Below are positions 1 through 6,745 of a stretch of DNA of 8,190 bases, in pieces (position 1 is the first letter of the stretch; the number at the start of each line of letters is the position of its first letter). Under the pieces are notes generated by a model, which made no database searches, was not told where the DNA came from, and saw nothing but the letters and a program-made list of their open reading frames with translations. This DNA comes from JAVKSL01 sp039583695 (GTDB taxonomy: Bacteria; Actinomycetota; Acidimicrobiia; Acidimicrobiales; JAJPHD01). Location of the stretch: assembly GCA_039583695.1 (NCBI GenBank), contig JAVKSL010000113.1:1-8190 (forward strand), written 5' to 3'. The translations under genes and the position numbers were made by a program.

Positions 1-72
1 GATGATCCATGTCCCATCCCACATCCTCCCTCATCCTTGGCTCGTGTGGGTGTCCGGTCGATGGGGGGAGGT
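1..72. other. Short flank downstream of the large minus-strand gene
   Basis: This is the stretch after the stop codon of the large minus-strand gene. It contains a weak inverted repeat, CCCACA at 18-23 and TGTGGG at 45-50, with a 21-base loop. There is no T-tract on either side that would make it a convincing intrinsic terminator. I see no gene here. Confidence 0.3.
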
Positions 73-2667
73 TCAGAACTGCGTCCCGACCGTCGTGCGG
101 ACCGCCCGCGAGGGATCCGCCGCCGGATCGAGGTGCTCCTTGACCAGCCCGAGCACGTCGGCGAGCCCATCAGCCGAGTTCTGCTTGTAGACCCAGATGC
201 CGAGCTCGACCGCGCACTCGATTGCGCGGGGGCGGACGGCATTCAATGCCAGAGAGTCGATGGTCCCGCTCGGCGGTCCGAAGCGCTCCTCGTCGACGGG
301 GGTCGGATACGGATCGTCGGCCATCTGGGCGATCACGGCGAAGATGCGCTCCCGGAGGGGCACCGGCGGCGGGCTCGCGGTGTGGAAGCTTCGGACGAGC
401 AACCTCGTCACCTCGAGTCGGCACCAGGCCCAAGCGTGGTCCGACGATCCGTCGCCGTTCACCACGCGCGAGTGCTCGACGATCGCCTCGCAGAGGTCGA
501 TGGCGCCGTCCCAGTCGAGCTCGGTGCCTCGATCGATCGCGCTGATCACTCCGGTCAGCACTCCGTGGGCGTAATCGGCGCCGAGCTCACCAAGGCGGCG
601 GCCCGCTGCCAAGAAGCGGACCGGGTCGGCTGTGACGAGGGTTCCGAGCGCCTCGGCAAGCCCGCTCGGCGACGCACCGAATGGGTCGTCGTCGGCCTCG
701 AAGCCGTCGACGTACGCGATCAGCGCGTCGACGGAGAGAGCACCGAGCTCCTCCTCTGTCATGGGGCTCCGCGCCCGGTAGAAGCCACCGGTCTGCACCG
801 GCCCGTCCGTGGACGCGGGCGCGCCGTACGTGGCCACGAGGGCGGCGTACTCCGAGGCCCAGGGCTCGGGGAGGTACTCCGCGATCGACGCGAGCCGGTC
901 CCGTCGTAGCGTGCCGGCGAGCATGGCGACTTCGTCGTCGGTCACCTCCCGCCCGTACGCCTGGGTCATCCAGGTCACCCGAACGTCGAGGTGGGTCGGC
1001 TCCTGGTCGATCATCTCGAGAACCCGGAGCTGGTCCGGACCACAGAGAGTGGGGAACCGCGCGGCTCGGAGCCGGTCGAGCTCCGCCCGCACCTCGGCGT
1101 CATCGAAGAGCGTCTGATCGGTGAGCCGCGCGAATGCAAGCTCCGCCTCTACCTCGAGATGCTCGGCCAGAACGTCCAGTTCGAGCCGCCGGAAAACCTT
1201 CCACCGGTGGTCGCCGAGCAGGTCGAGAACGTCCTTCAGTTCGTCCGGGTGCTCCGCGAGCCGGCGGGCGATCGAGTGCCGGAGACAGGTCACGAGGTCG
1301 CTCTTGACGCCCCGGTCCGGGAACTCCCCGCTCCCAGCGATCGTACGTCGCCAGATCGACGAGTAGTCCTCGCCGCTCTTGCGCGTTGCATTGGCTGCTG
1401 AGGCGTCGATCGCGTGGTCGAGGAGTTCGGCCAGGAACACGAGGATCGGAAGGCCGATCTCCTCGACGAGCCGAGCGGCGTCCCGTTGGAGGAGCGAGTC
1501 GAAGGTGTGCTTCTCGACTCGGATGGTCGGCGAGTAGTGCGCCCGGGCGTAGGCGGCCGCGACCTCGGCGTCGTCAGACGTCTCGTCGGGCGCGCGAGCA
1601 GGCTCGGGCTCGAACGCGAGCATCGCTCGAAGGAGCGTCTCCGCGGCCGCCATCTCACCGGCGTCCGCGAAGGTGCCGATCATCGCCGCCAGACGCGAGA
1701 GGTAGCCGACCTTGTAGCGACCGTCGATCGTGGCGACGAGCCGCGGAAGCAGCTCCACCGCCTCGCTCGGCGCGAGCGCGCGGGCGATGTCGACGATGCC
1801 GCCGTTGACGACAGCGTTGTCGCTGTGGGGAATCGCCTTGGCGATGCCGATCACCTGAGACGGCTTCACCGCCGCCATGCGCACGAGGTACCCGATCTGC
1901 GGCCATGGCGGAAAAGCCACCATGTTGTCGTCGTTGAGTTCGGCATCGGGCGGCGAGGCGAACATCTGCTTGTTCCGGAGCAGGTCCAGCCAGGAGGGGT
2001 CGGACGCCTTCTCGAAGAAACGTGCCCTCGCGACGAATCCCTGCGGTGCTCGGGTGAGGAGGAACTTCAGGTCGGCCGCGGTGGCCGGCGAGCGCTCCGC
2101 CAGTTCGTCGAGCGCCTTCACGACTAGCTCGTATCTCGACTCCATTCGGTCGAGCACATAGTCGAGGATGCCCTGGAAGTCGTCGAAGAACTGCCGGGGC
2201 TTCTCGTCGAACGGCACCGGCTCCGCGAGGCTGTTGCGGTGCGCGCGGCCCTGGTACGAGCCAGCCTGGCCGAGCCACTTCTTCGCGACCGGATCGTCCT
2301 CGGGAATCTCCAGCGCCGCAAGGATCGCCCGGATGGTTTCCTTGTGGTTGTTCTCGCCTTCCCTGGCGGACGGCGCGGAGGAGCTACCGGTCGACATCGG
2401 TTCGAGCACGTCACGGACCGCAGCCTCGACCTCCCGCATGCAGTGATGCATTAGGTGGGTGACGGTTCGCCATCTGTTCGCGTCGTCGACCAGGGCGCAC
2501 GCGTCGAGGTAGAAGTCGGCCGGCCCTGGCCCCACCAGCGCCCGCAGGCGCGCCTCGATCTTTGGGCGCCTCGGGTCTAGTAGCGGCCCAGAACCGGCTA
2601 GCGGAAGTTCGTCGTGGGGCATGGCGTGTGCAACCGTCATAGCGATACCGGGGTGGTAGGTAGGCAT
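73..2667 (-). CDS. Large helical protein of unknown function (about 864 aa)
   Basis: I do not recognise this protein. The frame is open much further upstream (to 2940), but that extension is rich in Arg, Cys and Ser and looks non-coding. I therefore place the start at the ATG at 2667, which has a weak GGAA about 8-10 bases upstream. ATGs at 2640 and 2622 are alternatives. There is no signal peptide or membrane segment, so it should be cytoplasmic. Residues about 45-90 are helical (PADFYLDACALVDD, then THLMHHCMREVEAAVRDVL). They are followed by a Ser/Gly linker near 92-105 and a conserved-looking GRAHRNSL at about 140-147. From about 160 to the end it is a run of amphipathic helices with LL, RL and AAL patterns, resembling a HEAT/ARM-type solenoid. 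I see no Walker, nuclease or protease motif. The RxHRN segment recalls HEPN-type motifs, but too loosely to claim. Large helical orphan proteins are common in accessory and defence regions; a role in defence here is speculation. Confidence 0.8.
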   Translation of the reverse strand: MPTYHPGIAMTVAHAMPHDELPLAGSGPLLDPRRPKIEARLRALVGPGPADFYLDACALVDDANRWRTVTHLMHHCMREVEAAVRDVLEPMSTGSSSAPSAREGENNHKETIRAILAALEIPEDDPVAKKWLGQAGSYQGRAHRNSLAEPVPFDEKPRQFFDDFQGILDYVLDRMESRYELVVKALDELAERSPATAADLKFLLTRAPQGFVARARFFEKASDPSWLDLLRNKQMFASPPDAELNDDNMVAFPPWPQIGYLVRMAAVKPSQVIGIAKAIPHSDNAVVNGGIVDIARALAPSEAVELLPRLVATIDGRYKVGYLSRLAAMIGTFADAGEMAAAETLLRAMLAFEPEPARAPDETSDDAEVAAAYARAHYSPTIRVEKHTFDSLLQRDAARLVEEIGLPILVFLAELLDHAIDASAANATRKSGEDYSSIWRRTIAGSGEFPDRGVKSDLVTCLRHSIARRLAEHPDELKDVLDLLGDHRWKVFRRLELDVLAEHLEVEAELAFARLTDQTLFDDAEVRAELDRLRAARFPTLCGPDQLRVLEMIDQEPTHLDVRVTWMTQAYGREVTDDEVAMLAGTLRRDRLASIAEYLPEPWASEYAALVATYGAPASTDGPVQTGGFYRARSPMTEEELGALSVDALIAYVDGFEADDDPFGASPSGLAEALGTLVTADPVRFLAAGRRLGELGADYAHGVLTGVISAIDRGTELDWDGAIDLCEAIVEHSRVVNGDGSSDHAWAWCRLEVTRLLVRSFHTASPPPVPLRERIFAVIAQMADDPYPTPVDEERFGPPSGTIDSLALNAVRPRAIECAVELGIWVYKQNSADGLADVLGLVKEHLDPAADPSRAVRTTVGTQF

Positions 2668-2912
2668 GATGGTTCCATTGTCGTCCGTCAAGCGCCGATC
2701 AGGGGCAGTTCGCGAACAGATCAAGGACACCGAACTCTGGTCACCCCCGTCAACCCACCGTGCCAGATCGACGGCTCTGGATCGCATGGCGCAGGACCGC
2801 GAGCGGCACCAGGAGCACCAAACGCACGCCCAGAGCGCCCGACGCGATGCCACAGCAGCACCCGGAGGACCACTTCGGGCGCGGTCCGTAGAGACCTCGT
2901 TGATCAGTGCAA

Positions 2913-2943
2913 TGCGTACGCATGCCCTATGCGTGCACACGCA
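2913..2943. repeat. Decamer TGCGTACGCA followed by inverted repeats
   Basis: The perfect 10-base palindrome TGCGTACGCA lies at 2913-2922. It overlaps an inverted repeat, ACGCAT (2918-2923) and ATGCGT (2929-2934), with a 5-base spacer. This in turn overlaps a third pair, TGCGTG (2930-2935) and CACGCA (2938-2943), with a 2-base centre. The sequence TGCC-CTATG after the decamer is also found, on the opposite strand, beside the copy at 3247-3256. This looks like a protein-binding site or a set of overlapping sites. Confidence 0.6.
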
Positions 2944-2985
2944 AGACTGCCTCGGAGGACGACATCGACGTGCCGGTCGCCGCAG

Positions 2986-3079
2986 AACCGCAGCTCACCG
3001 GCCACATCTCGTCGCGCACATCCTGCGTACGCATGCGTACGCAGAATTGATAGGGCCCCGAGAAAAACACCCGAGAAAC
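2986..3079. repeat. Degenerate repeat unit 1, with a 20-base palindrome
   Basis: The unit opens with AACCGCAGCTCACCGGCCAC (from 2986), which resembles the openings of units 2 and 3. It continues to TGCGTACGCATGCGTACGCA at 3024-3043, a perfect 20-base palindrome made of two tandem decamers. It ends in an AGAAAC element at 3074-3079. The ordered set (AACC-GC-TCA opening, decamer, AGAAAC) is what links it to the other units. The similarity is partial and was judged by eye. Confidence 0.45.
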
Positions 3080-3107
3080 CCATACCTTCGAACGAGACCC
3101 GGACGCG

Positions 3108-3164
3108 AACCCGCTGGTCATAGCATTGTGCATACGCAAAAGTGCGCGCAGGACCAGAGAAACT
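3108..3164. repeat. Degenerate repeat unit 2
   Basis: The unit begins with AACCCGCTGGTCA (3108-3120), identical to the start of unit 3. It then has CATAG, four variable bases and GTGCATACGCA (decamer at 3129-3138), and ends with AGAAACT (3158-3164). All elements occur in the same order in unit 3, so the two units are a diverged duplication with an offset of about 107-118 bases. Confidence 0.6.
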
Positions 3165-3207
3165 AGTGGCGGGGGGTTGATGCGATCAAGCCACTTGAGG
3201 CCCCCAC
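3165..3207 (+). other. Possible structured RNA element with competing hairpins
   Basis: Two perfect short hairpins overlap and cannot form together: TTGAT-GCG-ATCAA (3177-3189) and TCAAG-CCA-CTTGA (3186-3198). They are flanked by a G-run (3171-3176) and a C-run (3201-3205) that could pair to enclose either one. It could be an attenuator, a transcript 5' leader element or a palindromic protein site. No T-tract follows, so it is not a normal intrinsic terminator. Confidence 0.3.
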
Positions 3208-3214
3208 GACACCA

Positions 3215-3303
3215 AACCCGCTGGTCAGCCGGCCCGCATAGGGCAGTGCATACGCAGCCCACCTGCTCAATGGCGCCGCCCAGGGCCGGAGTCCCCAGAA
3301 ACT
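3215..3303. repeat. Degenerate repeat unit 3
   Basis: This unit repeats the order of unit 2: AACCCGCTGGTCA (3215-3227), CATAG with four variable bases and GTGCATACGCA (decamer at 3247-3256), and AGAAACT (3297-3303). A CCGGCC segment after the first element is shared with unit 1 but not unit 2. The spacing between elements is longer than in unit 2. Confidence 0.55.
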
Positions 3304-3429
3304 CGACTGTACCCGTCGACCTTCGGGTTACGTGCCCGATGGTCGCTCAGACACCAGGATCGAACTACGTGCTGCCCGCGCGGTTCACCCAGGCCCGGGG
3401 GGAGCGAGCCCAGCGGGGGGCGTACCTTA

Positions 3430-3693
3430 TTGGTTGTGTCAGCGCGTTTGGATCCGTCCTGGTCGGTCCTGGCTAGCCCCTCCACGCCGGCGGTTGACCG
3501 GTGCGTCGATGTCTTTGTCCGGCCCGACGGGACTTTCGGATTCGAGGAGTTCCGTCGTGACCCGGAGGACATGGGGGCGTGGACGCCGATCGCCTACTAC
3601 TCGACCAGGGAGTTCGAGACGGAGGACGATGCGGTGTCGGCAGCCCGAGATGCGGTGCCCTGGCTGTCCGGAGTGCTTGACGGACATAGCTGA
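3430..3693 (+). CDS. Small conserved-looking protein of unknown function (87 aa)
   Basis: This is a small soluble protein. The convincing part is residues about 27-79, with DGTFGFEEFRRDPED followed by W, a YYS motif and DDAVSAARDAVPWL near the end. This composition and its length of 80-90 residues resemble short uncharacterised proteins found across bacteria; I know of no function. The start is uncertain. TTG at 3430 lies 9 bases after a run of six G (3415-3420) that could serve as a weak ribosome site, and GTG at 3436 is the alternative. The first 25 or so residues look poorly conserved, so the true start could be further downstream. The DUF4238-like gene begins 45 bases after its stop on the same strand, so the two may be co-transcribed. 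The repeat-rich region lies directly upstream. Confidence 0.65.
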   Translation: MVVSARLDPSWSVLASPSTPAVDRCVDVFVRPDGTFGFEEFRRDPEDMGAWTPIAYYSTREFETEDDAVSAARDAVPWLSGVLDGHS

Positions 3694-3738
3694 CCGCAGA
3701 CCGTACGTAGTGGTTCCCGGGCGGATGAGACTGCGCCT

Positions 3739-4653
3739 GTGAGTGCCGTGGGCGCCAAGAAGCGGGCCGACCATTACCTGCCCGCCGCACTGATCGGTGG
3801 CTTCGGAGTTCCAGAGACCCGGAAGGGCAAGACCGGACTTCGCTTTGCCACCGTCGCCGTGCGGGAGCACGCCGATCCCGGTGTTGTCACGCGCAAACGG
3901 GCCGAGAAAGTGGCCAAGAAAATCGGTGAATACTGGGTCGCCCATCCGCCAGCAGGGCTCTCGCCGAACTTCATCGACGGCTATTGGGACGAGTACGAGC
4001 CTGAGCTGCCCGCGGCGGTGCGGCGTCTCGGGACCCGAATTTGGACCGAGCGGGACTGGGACACGATTCGCAAGCACGTCGTCGCGGAAGCAGTCCGTAA
4101 CCCGGACTTCGAACGGGCGGCCGTCGACTATCGCGCTGCGAAGGGCGATCCGATCGCCCACCGTGACGAAGTCCAGTACGAGCGCTTGGTAACTCTTGTC
4201 AACACCCCCGCACTGCTTGCCCGTTCACGCTTCGCCGTCGTGCGAACGCCCGAAGACGGGCACCGCTTCATCATCAACGACAAGGGCTACACCACCGTCG
4301 CCGACCCCTACAACGACCAGAAAGGCGTGCTGTTTCCGCTGTCAGCCTCGGTCGCTGTGCTCTGCGTCCCGGAGGTGGGTGATGTCCCGGGCCGCCCGGA
4401 CGCATGGTTGTGCGTGGATTTGACCCTCACTCCCGGAGCAGTCGAAGGGTGGAATCTGGCCAACTGGCAGCAGAAGGAGACGTTGCTCGTCATCGGGCAC
4501 CCCGACGACGAGGCGAGGATCGCGGGCTTCGACGGGCGGCCCCTCATGTTCCCCGCCCTCGGCCCGTACCGCGGGCGTGGAGTGGAAGGCGCGTTCGAGT
4601 GGGCCTACGACGTCAGCGCCACAGACGCGCTGGCTGCGCCTGGCGGTCCATGA
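3739..4653 (+). CDS. DUF4238-like protein (304 aa)
   Basis: This is a soluble protein with no signal peptide. Near the N-terminus it has HYLPAALIGGFG (residues 12-23), resembling the HxxPxxYLxxF opening of DUF4238 proteins. Then come a helix with R-x-AEKVAKKIGEYW (53-66), an acidic WDEYEPEL (83-90) and LLARSRFAVVRTPEDGHRFIINDKG (159-183). In DUF4238 proteins this last section usually reads FxxSDxP; here the Ser-Asp is replaced by Asn-Asp and the Pro is missing. A hydrophobic PLSASVAVLCV follows. The biochemical role of the family is not established. The start is GTG at 3739, with GGATGAGA upstream as a weak ribosome site. It follows the small gene on the same strand and converges on the minus-strand pair, with 58 bases between stop codons. 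The family call is from motif resemblance only. Confidence 0.7.
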   Translation: MSAVGAKKRADHYLPAALIGGFGVPETRKGKTGLRFATVAVREHADPGVVTRKRAEKVAKKIGEYWVAHPPAGLSPNFIDGYWDEYEPELPAAVRRLGTRIWTERDWDTIRKHVVAEAVRNPDFERAAVDYRAAKGDPIAHRDEVQYERLVTLVNTPALLARSRFAVVRTPEDGHRFIINDKGYTTVADPYNDQKGVLFPLSASVAVLCVPEVGDVPGRPDAWLCVDLTLTPGAVEGWNLANWQQKETLLVIGHPDDEARIAGFDGRPLMFPALGPYRGRGVEGAFEWAYDVSATDALAAPGGP

Positions 4654-4711
4654 CCGTTTCCATCAACAAGATTGTCCTCGTCGGCCGACCCAGTGCCCTG
4701 CGCGGCGGCCG

Positions 4712-5368
4712 CTACGTCCACTGTGGAATGCCCGGTGGTGGTGACCAACCGGGCTCGTTTTCCGGGCGTCGAACCTGGGGCATCTCTATCGAAGGCGGTA
4801 GTGGCTCACCCTGGAGAGCCAGAGCAAGATTCCATCGCAGCCACTTGAAGTAAGCCTGAACCTCGATCATCGCTCGGCCATAGGTCGCTACCGTGCCGCC
4901 CTTCACGGTGTCAGGGCTAGAGCCTGCCCGAATGTTGTAGCAGTCGTTGACCATCTGAGCAGCGCTGCGCATCCGCTCTCGAAGGTTCGCATCGTGGATG
5001 AACGGGAGCGAAGAGATCATGTCCTGATAGACCGCCAGGTCGAGTCGTCCCAATTCCTTCAGCGCTGGGTCATCAACCGAAACCGCGACACCTTGCTCGA
5101 CCTCGACTCGACATTGATGGAGGGCTTCGCATAGCTCGCGCTCCTTGGTCCAAAGAGCGTCCAGCAATCGGTCGGCAGCCTTGGAGAGCAGCTCACGCCG
5201 GAATTGTTGATCCGCTGCCTCTCGGTCCGCATCACGCTGAGCCCGGGCTTCACTGACGGTCGACGACAGGCTCTGTCTCGCTGCCAGCAGAACGAACCCC
5301 CCGCCAACGGCCGCTGCGACAAGAGCAGCAGCGGCCGTGATCGCCGTTGCTCCCCAATCGGTGGCCAT
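4712..5368 (-). CDS. Membrane-anchored coiled-coil protein of unknown function (218 aa)
   Basis: The N-terminus carries one hydrophobic segment (residues about 7-30, rich in Ala, Val and Gly), followed by a charged helix (about 33-87) with a likely coiled coil. The rest is helical and ends in a Pro-rich tail (PPSIEMPQ and GWSPPPGIPQWT). The layout, a short N-terminal anchor and a large soluble part, suggests an inner-membrane protein facing the cytoplasm, but orientation cannot be settled from sequence. I do not recognise the family. The ATG at 5368 shares its A with the TGA stop of the nitronate monooxygenase gene. An in-frame GTG at 5371 would give a 4-base GTGA overlap and sits better, about 8 bases from an AGAGGA ribosome site. 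Either way the two genes look translationally coupled. Extension further upstream would be Arg/Gly-rich and run inside the neighbouring gene, so I rejected it. Confidence 0.8.
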   Translation of the reverse strand: MATDWGATAITAAAALVAAAVGGGFVLLAARQSLSSTVSEARAQRDADREAADQQFRRELLSKAADRLLDALWTKERELCEALHQCRVEVEQGVAVSVDDPALKELGRLDLAVYQDMISSLPFIHDANLRERMRSAAQMVNDCYNIRAGSSPDTVKGGTVATYGRAMIEVQAYFKWLRWNLALALQGEPLPPSIEMPQVRRPENEPGWSPPPGIPQWT

Positions 5369-6375
5369 CACGGGGTATTCCTCTCGCGTTCTCGGTGTTG
5401 GGGCTCGACTGCAGGTGTAACCGCCCGCCCCGATCGGACCAGCGCCTGCTCCGCCTCGGCAGCCAACAGCCCGACGAGGTCGGCCGCGGGCATCATCTCG
5501 GTGATGAGGTCGATCGCCTGGCTTGCCCATACCGGCACGGCATCCAGATCGGCCCGATCGGTCGCTTCACGGTAGGAGGCTCGGGCGTCCTCGTCCGCCT
5601 CGAGCTCGTCTTCCCGGCCGCGCCAGCGATCCAGGAAGGCGTTGCGCAGGGTGCGGGCTGGGTACCGGGCCGGCCACGGCGCGCCGCGGGCAATGTCGAG
5701 GACCCGGCTCCGCTCGGTGTTCTCGCCGTTGCCCTCGACGATCGCCTTGACCACTCCGGGATCGACGAGCGCCTCAGGCCTGGCCTGAAATCTGGTGCCG
5801 ATGAGCGCCCCTTCGGCTCCGAGGGCGAGCGCGGCCGCTACGCCTCTCCCGTCAGCGATCCCTCCTGCGGCGAGCACTGGGGTGGCTCCGACCAGGTCGA
5901 CGACGATCGGCACGAAGGGCAACGTGGCCCGCCCGCCACCGTGACCGCCGGCTTCGCTACCCTGCGGGACGATCACATCCGCTCCGATGTCGACTGCCTG
6001 CGCCGCCTCTTCGAGGTCAGTGACCTGGAGGATCAGGCGGGCTCCGGCGGCAAGGACGGGCTCTGCGAGCGGCCGGGGGTCGCCAAAGGAGAGCATCACC
6101 GCGTCGGGCCGATACCGAAGCGCCCCCTCGACCACGTCAGGCGTCGCCGACCAGGAGAGGAAGCCGACCCCCCAAGGTCCCCCAGTCCTCTCGACCACGA
6201 CCGCCAGCTCCCGCTCCAGCCATTCGGGATCCCCCCGACCACCGCCGACCAGCCCGAGGCCGCCGCCATTGGAGACCGCCGCGGCGAGCGCCCCACCCGC
6301 CGAGCCGCCCATTGGCGCCAGGGCGATCGGATGAGCAAGCCCGAACAGATCGGTGAACGCCGTGCGCAATGCCAT
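5368..6375 (-). CDS. Nitronate monooxygenase (2-nitropropane dioxygenase family), 335 aa
   Basis: This is an FMN-dependent flavoprotein of the nitronate monooxygenase family, which oxidises alkyl nitronates such as propionate 3-nitronate using O2. It has the TIM-barrel order expected: PIALAPMGG at the N-terminus (residues 16-24), GVGFLSW (69-75), MLSFGDP (94-100), GADVIVPQGSEAGGHGG (131-147), PVLAAGGIADG (166-176) and IGTRFQA (192-198). His145 in the EAGGHGG segment matches the catalytic His of the class, and the AAGG and GTRF segments match the FMN phosphate-binding part. Length is normal. I use the ATG at 6375, because MALRTAFTDLFGLAHPIALAP is the usual family opening; an ATG at 6399 would add eight unlikely residues. 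Neither start has a strong ribosome site. The membrane protein gene overlaps its stop, so this is a two-gene operon. The family call is firm; the physiological substrate is not known, and some members act on other flavin substrates. Confidence 0.93.
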   Translation of the reverse strand: MALRTAFTDLFGLAHPIALAPMGGSAGGALAAAVSNGGGLGLVGGGRGDPEWLERELAVVVERTGGPWGVGFLSWSATPDVVEGALRYRPDAVMLSFGDPRPLAEPVLAAGARLILQVTDLEEAAQAVDIGADVIVPQGSEAGGHGGGRATLPFVPIVVDLVGATPVLAAGGIADGRGVAAALALGAEGALIGTRFQARPEALVDPGVVKAIVEGNGENTERSRVLDIARGAPWPARYPARTLRNAFLDRWRGREDELEADEDARASYREATDRADLDAVPVWASQAIDLITEMMPAADLVGLLAAEAEQALVRSGRAVTPAVEPQHRERERNTP

Positions 6376-6572
6376 GGACCCATGCTCGCATCGCCGCATC
6401 CGCGACGCCGGGATCGGTCTCCACCCCCGCCGACCAGCCCCGGGACCAGGATAGGAGGGCGTAAGACCCCACAGCTACGACCTCGACGAAGATGCCACAG
6501 CTGTAAGTACAGTGGTGTAGTGATCTCAGATAGGCTGGGCGAGGATGGACCCTTCGGGGGGACGCGGCGGCG
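6376..6572. promoter_or_regulatory. Divergent intergenic region
   Basis: This region lies between the minus-strand nitronate monooxygenase and the plus-strand Argonaute frame and must carry promoters in both directions. Its most distinct feature is an interrupted palindrome at 6496-6517: a perfect core CTGTA-AG-TACAG (6501-6512) with outer CAC (6496-6498) and GTG (6515-6517) arms. TAGGCT at 6531-6536 could be a weak -10 for the Argonaute gene, without a clear -35. A G-run (6556-6561) lies 11 bases before the GTG at 6573 and could be a ribosome site. Confidence 0.45.
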
Positions 6573-6745
6573 GTGGGCGCGCTCGCACTGACAAGCAACG
6601 TCCTGCCGGTCGACTTCGCGACCGAGGCACTCTCGGCTTGGGCGCGGCCGCTCGCCGACGATGAGGATTTCAGAGCCCTCCGCGAGGCCGCTGTGCCCCG
6701 ATGGAGCGTGCAGCTGGAGCGAGGGTCGAGGGACGGCGTGACGCC
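6573..6745 (+). other. Probable N-terminal piece of the Argonaute gene in another frame
   Basis: From GTG 6573, this frame encodes about 57 residues that look like real protein: LTSNVLPVDFATEALSAW, then PLADDEDFRALREAA and PRWSVQLERG. Third positions are mostly G or C up to about 6735 and then lose that pattern. Over the same bases the main Argonaute frame has an Arg/Gly/Pro-rich translation with poor third-position bias, which improves from about 6741 (DAFTRCLKQLLG). The two frames would join by a shift of -1 (one base missing) near 6725-6745. I infer that this is the true start of the Argonaute, separated by a frameshift, recoding or a sequence error. I saw no classical slippery heptamer. 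The end coordinate is approximate. Confidence 0.5.

Larger units (their letters stand above)
2668..3429. other. Long non-coding region with repeats and hairpins
   Basis: About 760 bases lie between two divergent genes. Frames crossing it give Arg/Ser/Pro/Cys-rich translations without the usual third-position G/C bias, so I call no gene. It contains a perfect palindrome GTTCGCGAAC at 2708-2717, five copies of TGCRTACGCA, a degenerate repeat of three units and a possible RNA structure near 3165-3207, each described separately. It must also hold the promoters for both flanking genes, but I cannot identify -35/-10 pairs with confidence. No tRNA or rRNA is visible. Confidence 0.6.

Noticed and set aside
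37..909. Long open frame on the plus strand (290 codons), opposite the large minus-strand gene
   Set aside because: Its translation is Arg/Gly/Asp-rich and it mirrors the minus-strand gene in a high-GC genome; the minus-strand frame is far longer and protein-like.
2708..2717. Palindrome GTTCGCGAAC as a possible SOS box
   Set aside because: The half-sites are in the wrong order and spacing for the actinobacterial LexA site; a chance 10-base palindrome is likely at this GC content.
2668..2940. Upstream extension of the large minus-strand gene by 91 codons
   Set aside because: The added residues are Arg, Cys and Ser rich with no third-position G/C bias, and they run into the decamer repeat at 2913.
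2913..3303. Repeats as a CRISPR array
   Set aside because: Unit lengths and spacings vary, the repeats are short and degenerate, and there are no cas genes in the window.
3340..3380. Possible minus-strand tRNA, because of a TTCGATC-like loop near 3352-3365
   Set aside because: The bases flanking the loop do not form a T-arm stem, and no acceptor stem or anticodon arm can be placed.
3439..4161. 240-codon minus-strand frame opposite the small gene and the DUF4238-like gene
   Set aside because: The plus-strand frames have coherent domains and spacing; this one is an antisense shadow.
4654..4711. Terminator between the convergent genes
   Set aside because: GC-rich palindromes (GCGGCCGC) are present but there is no stem followed by a T-run on either strand.
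5347..6591. 414-codon plus-strand frame across the flavoenzyme
   Set aside because: It lies antisense to a clear nitronate monooxygenase, and its translation is low-complexity and Arg/Pro/Gly rich.
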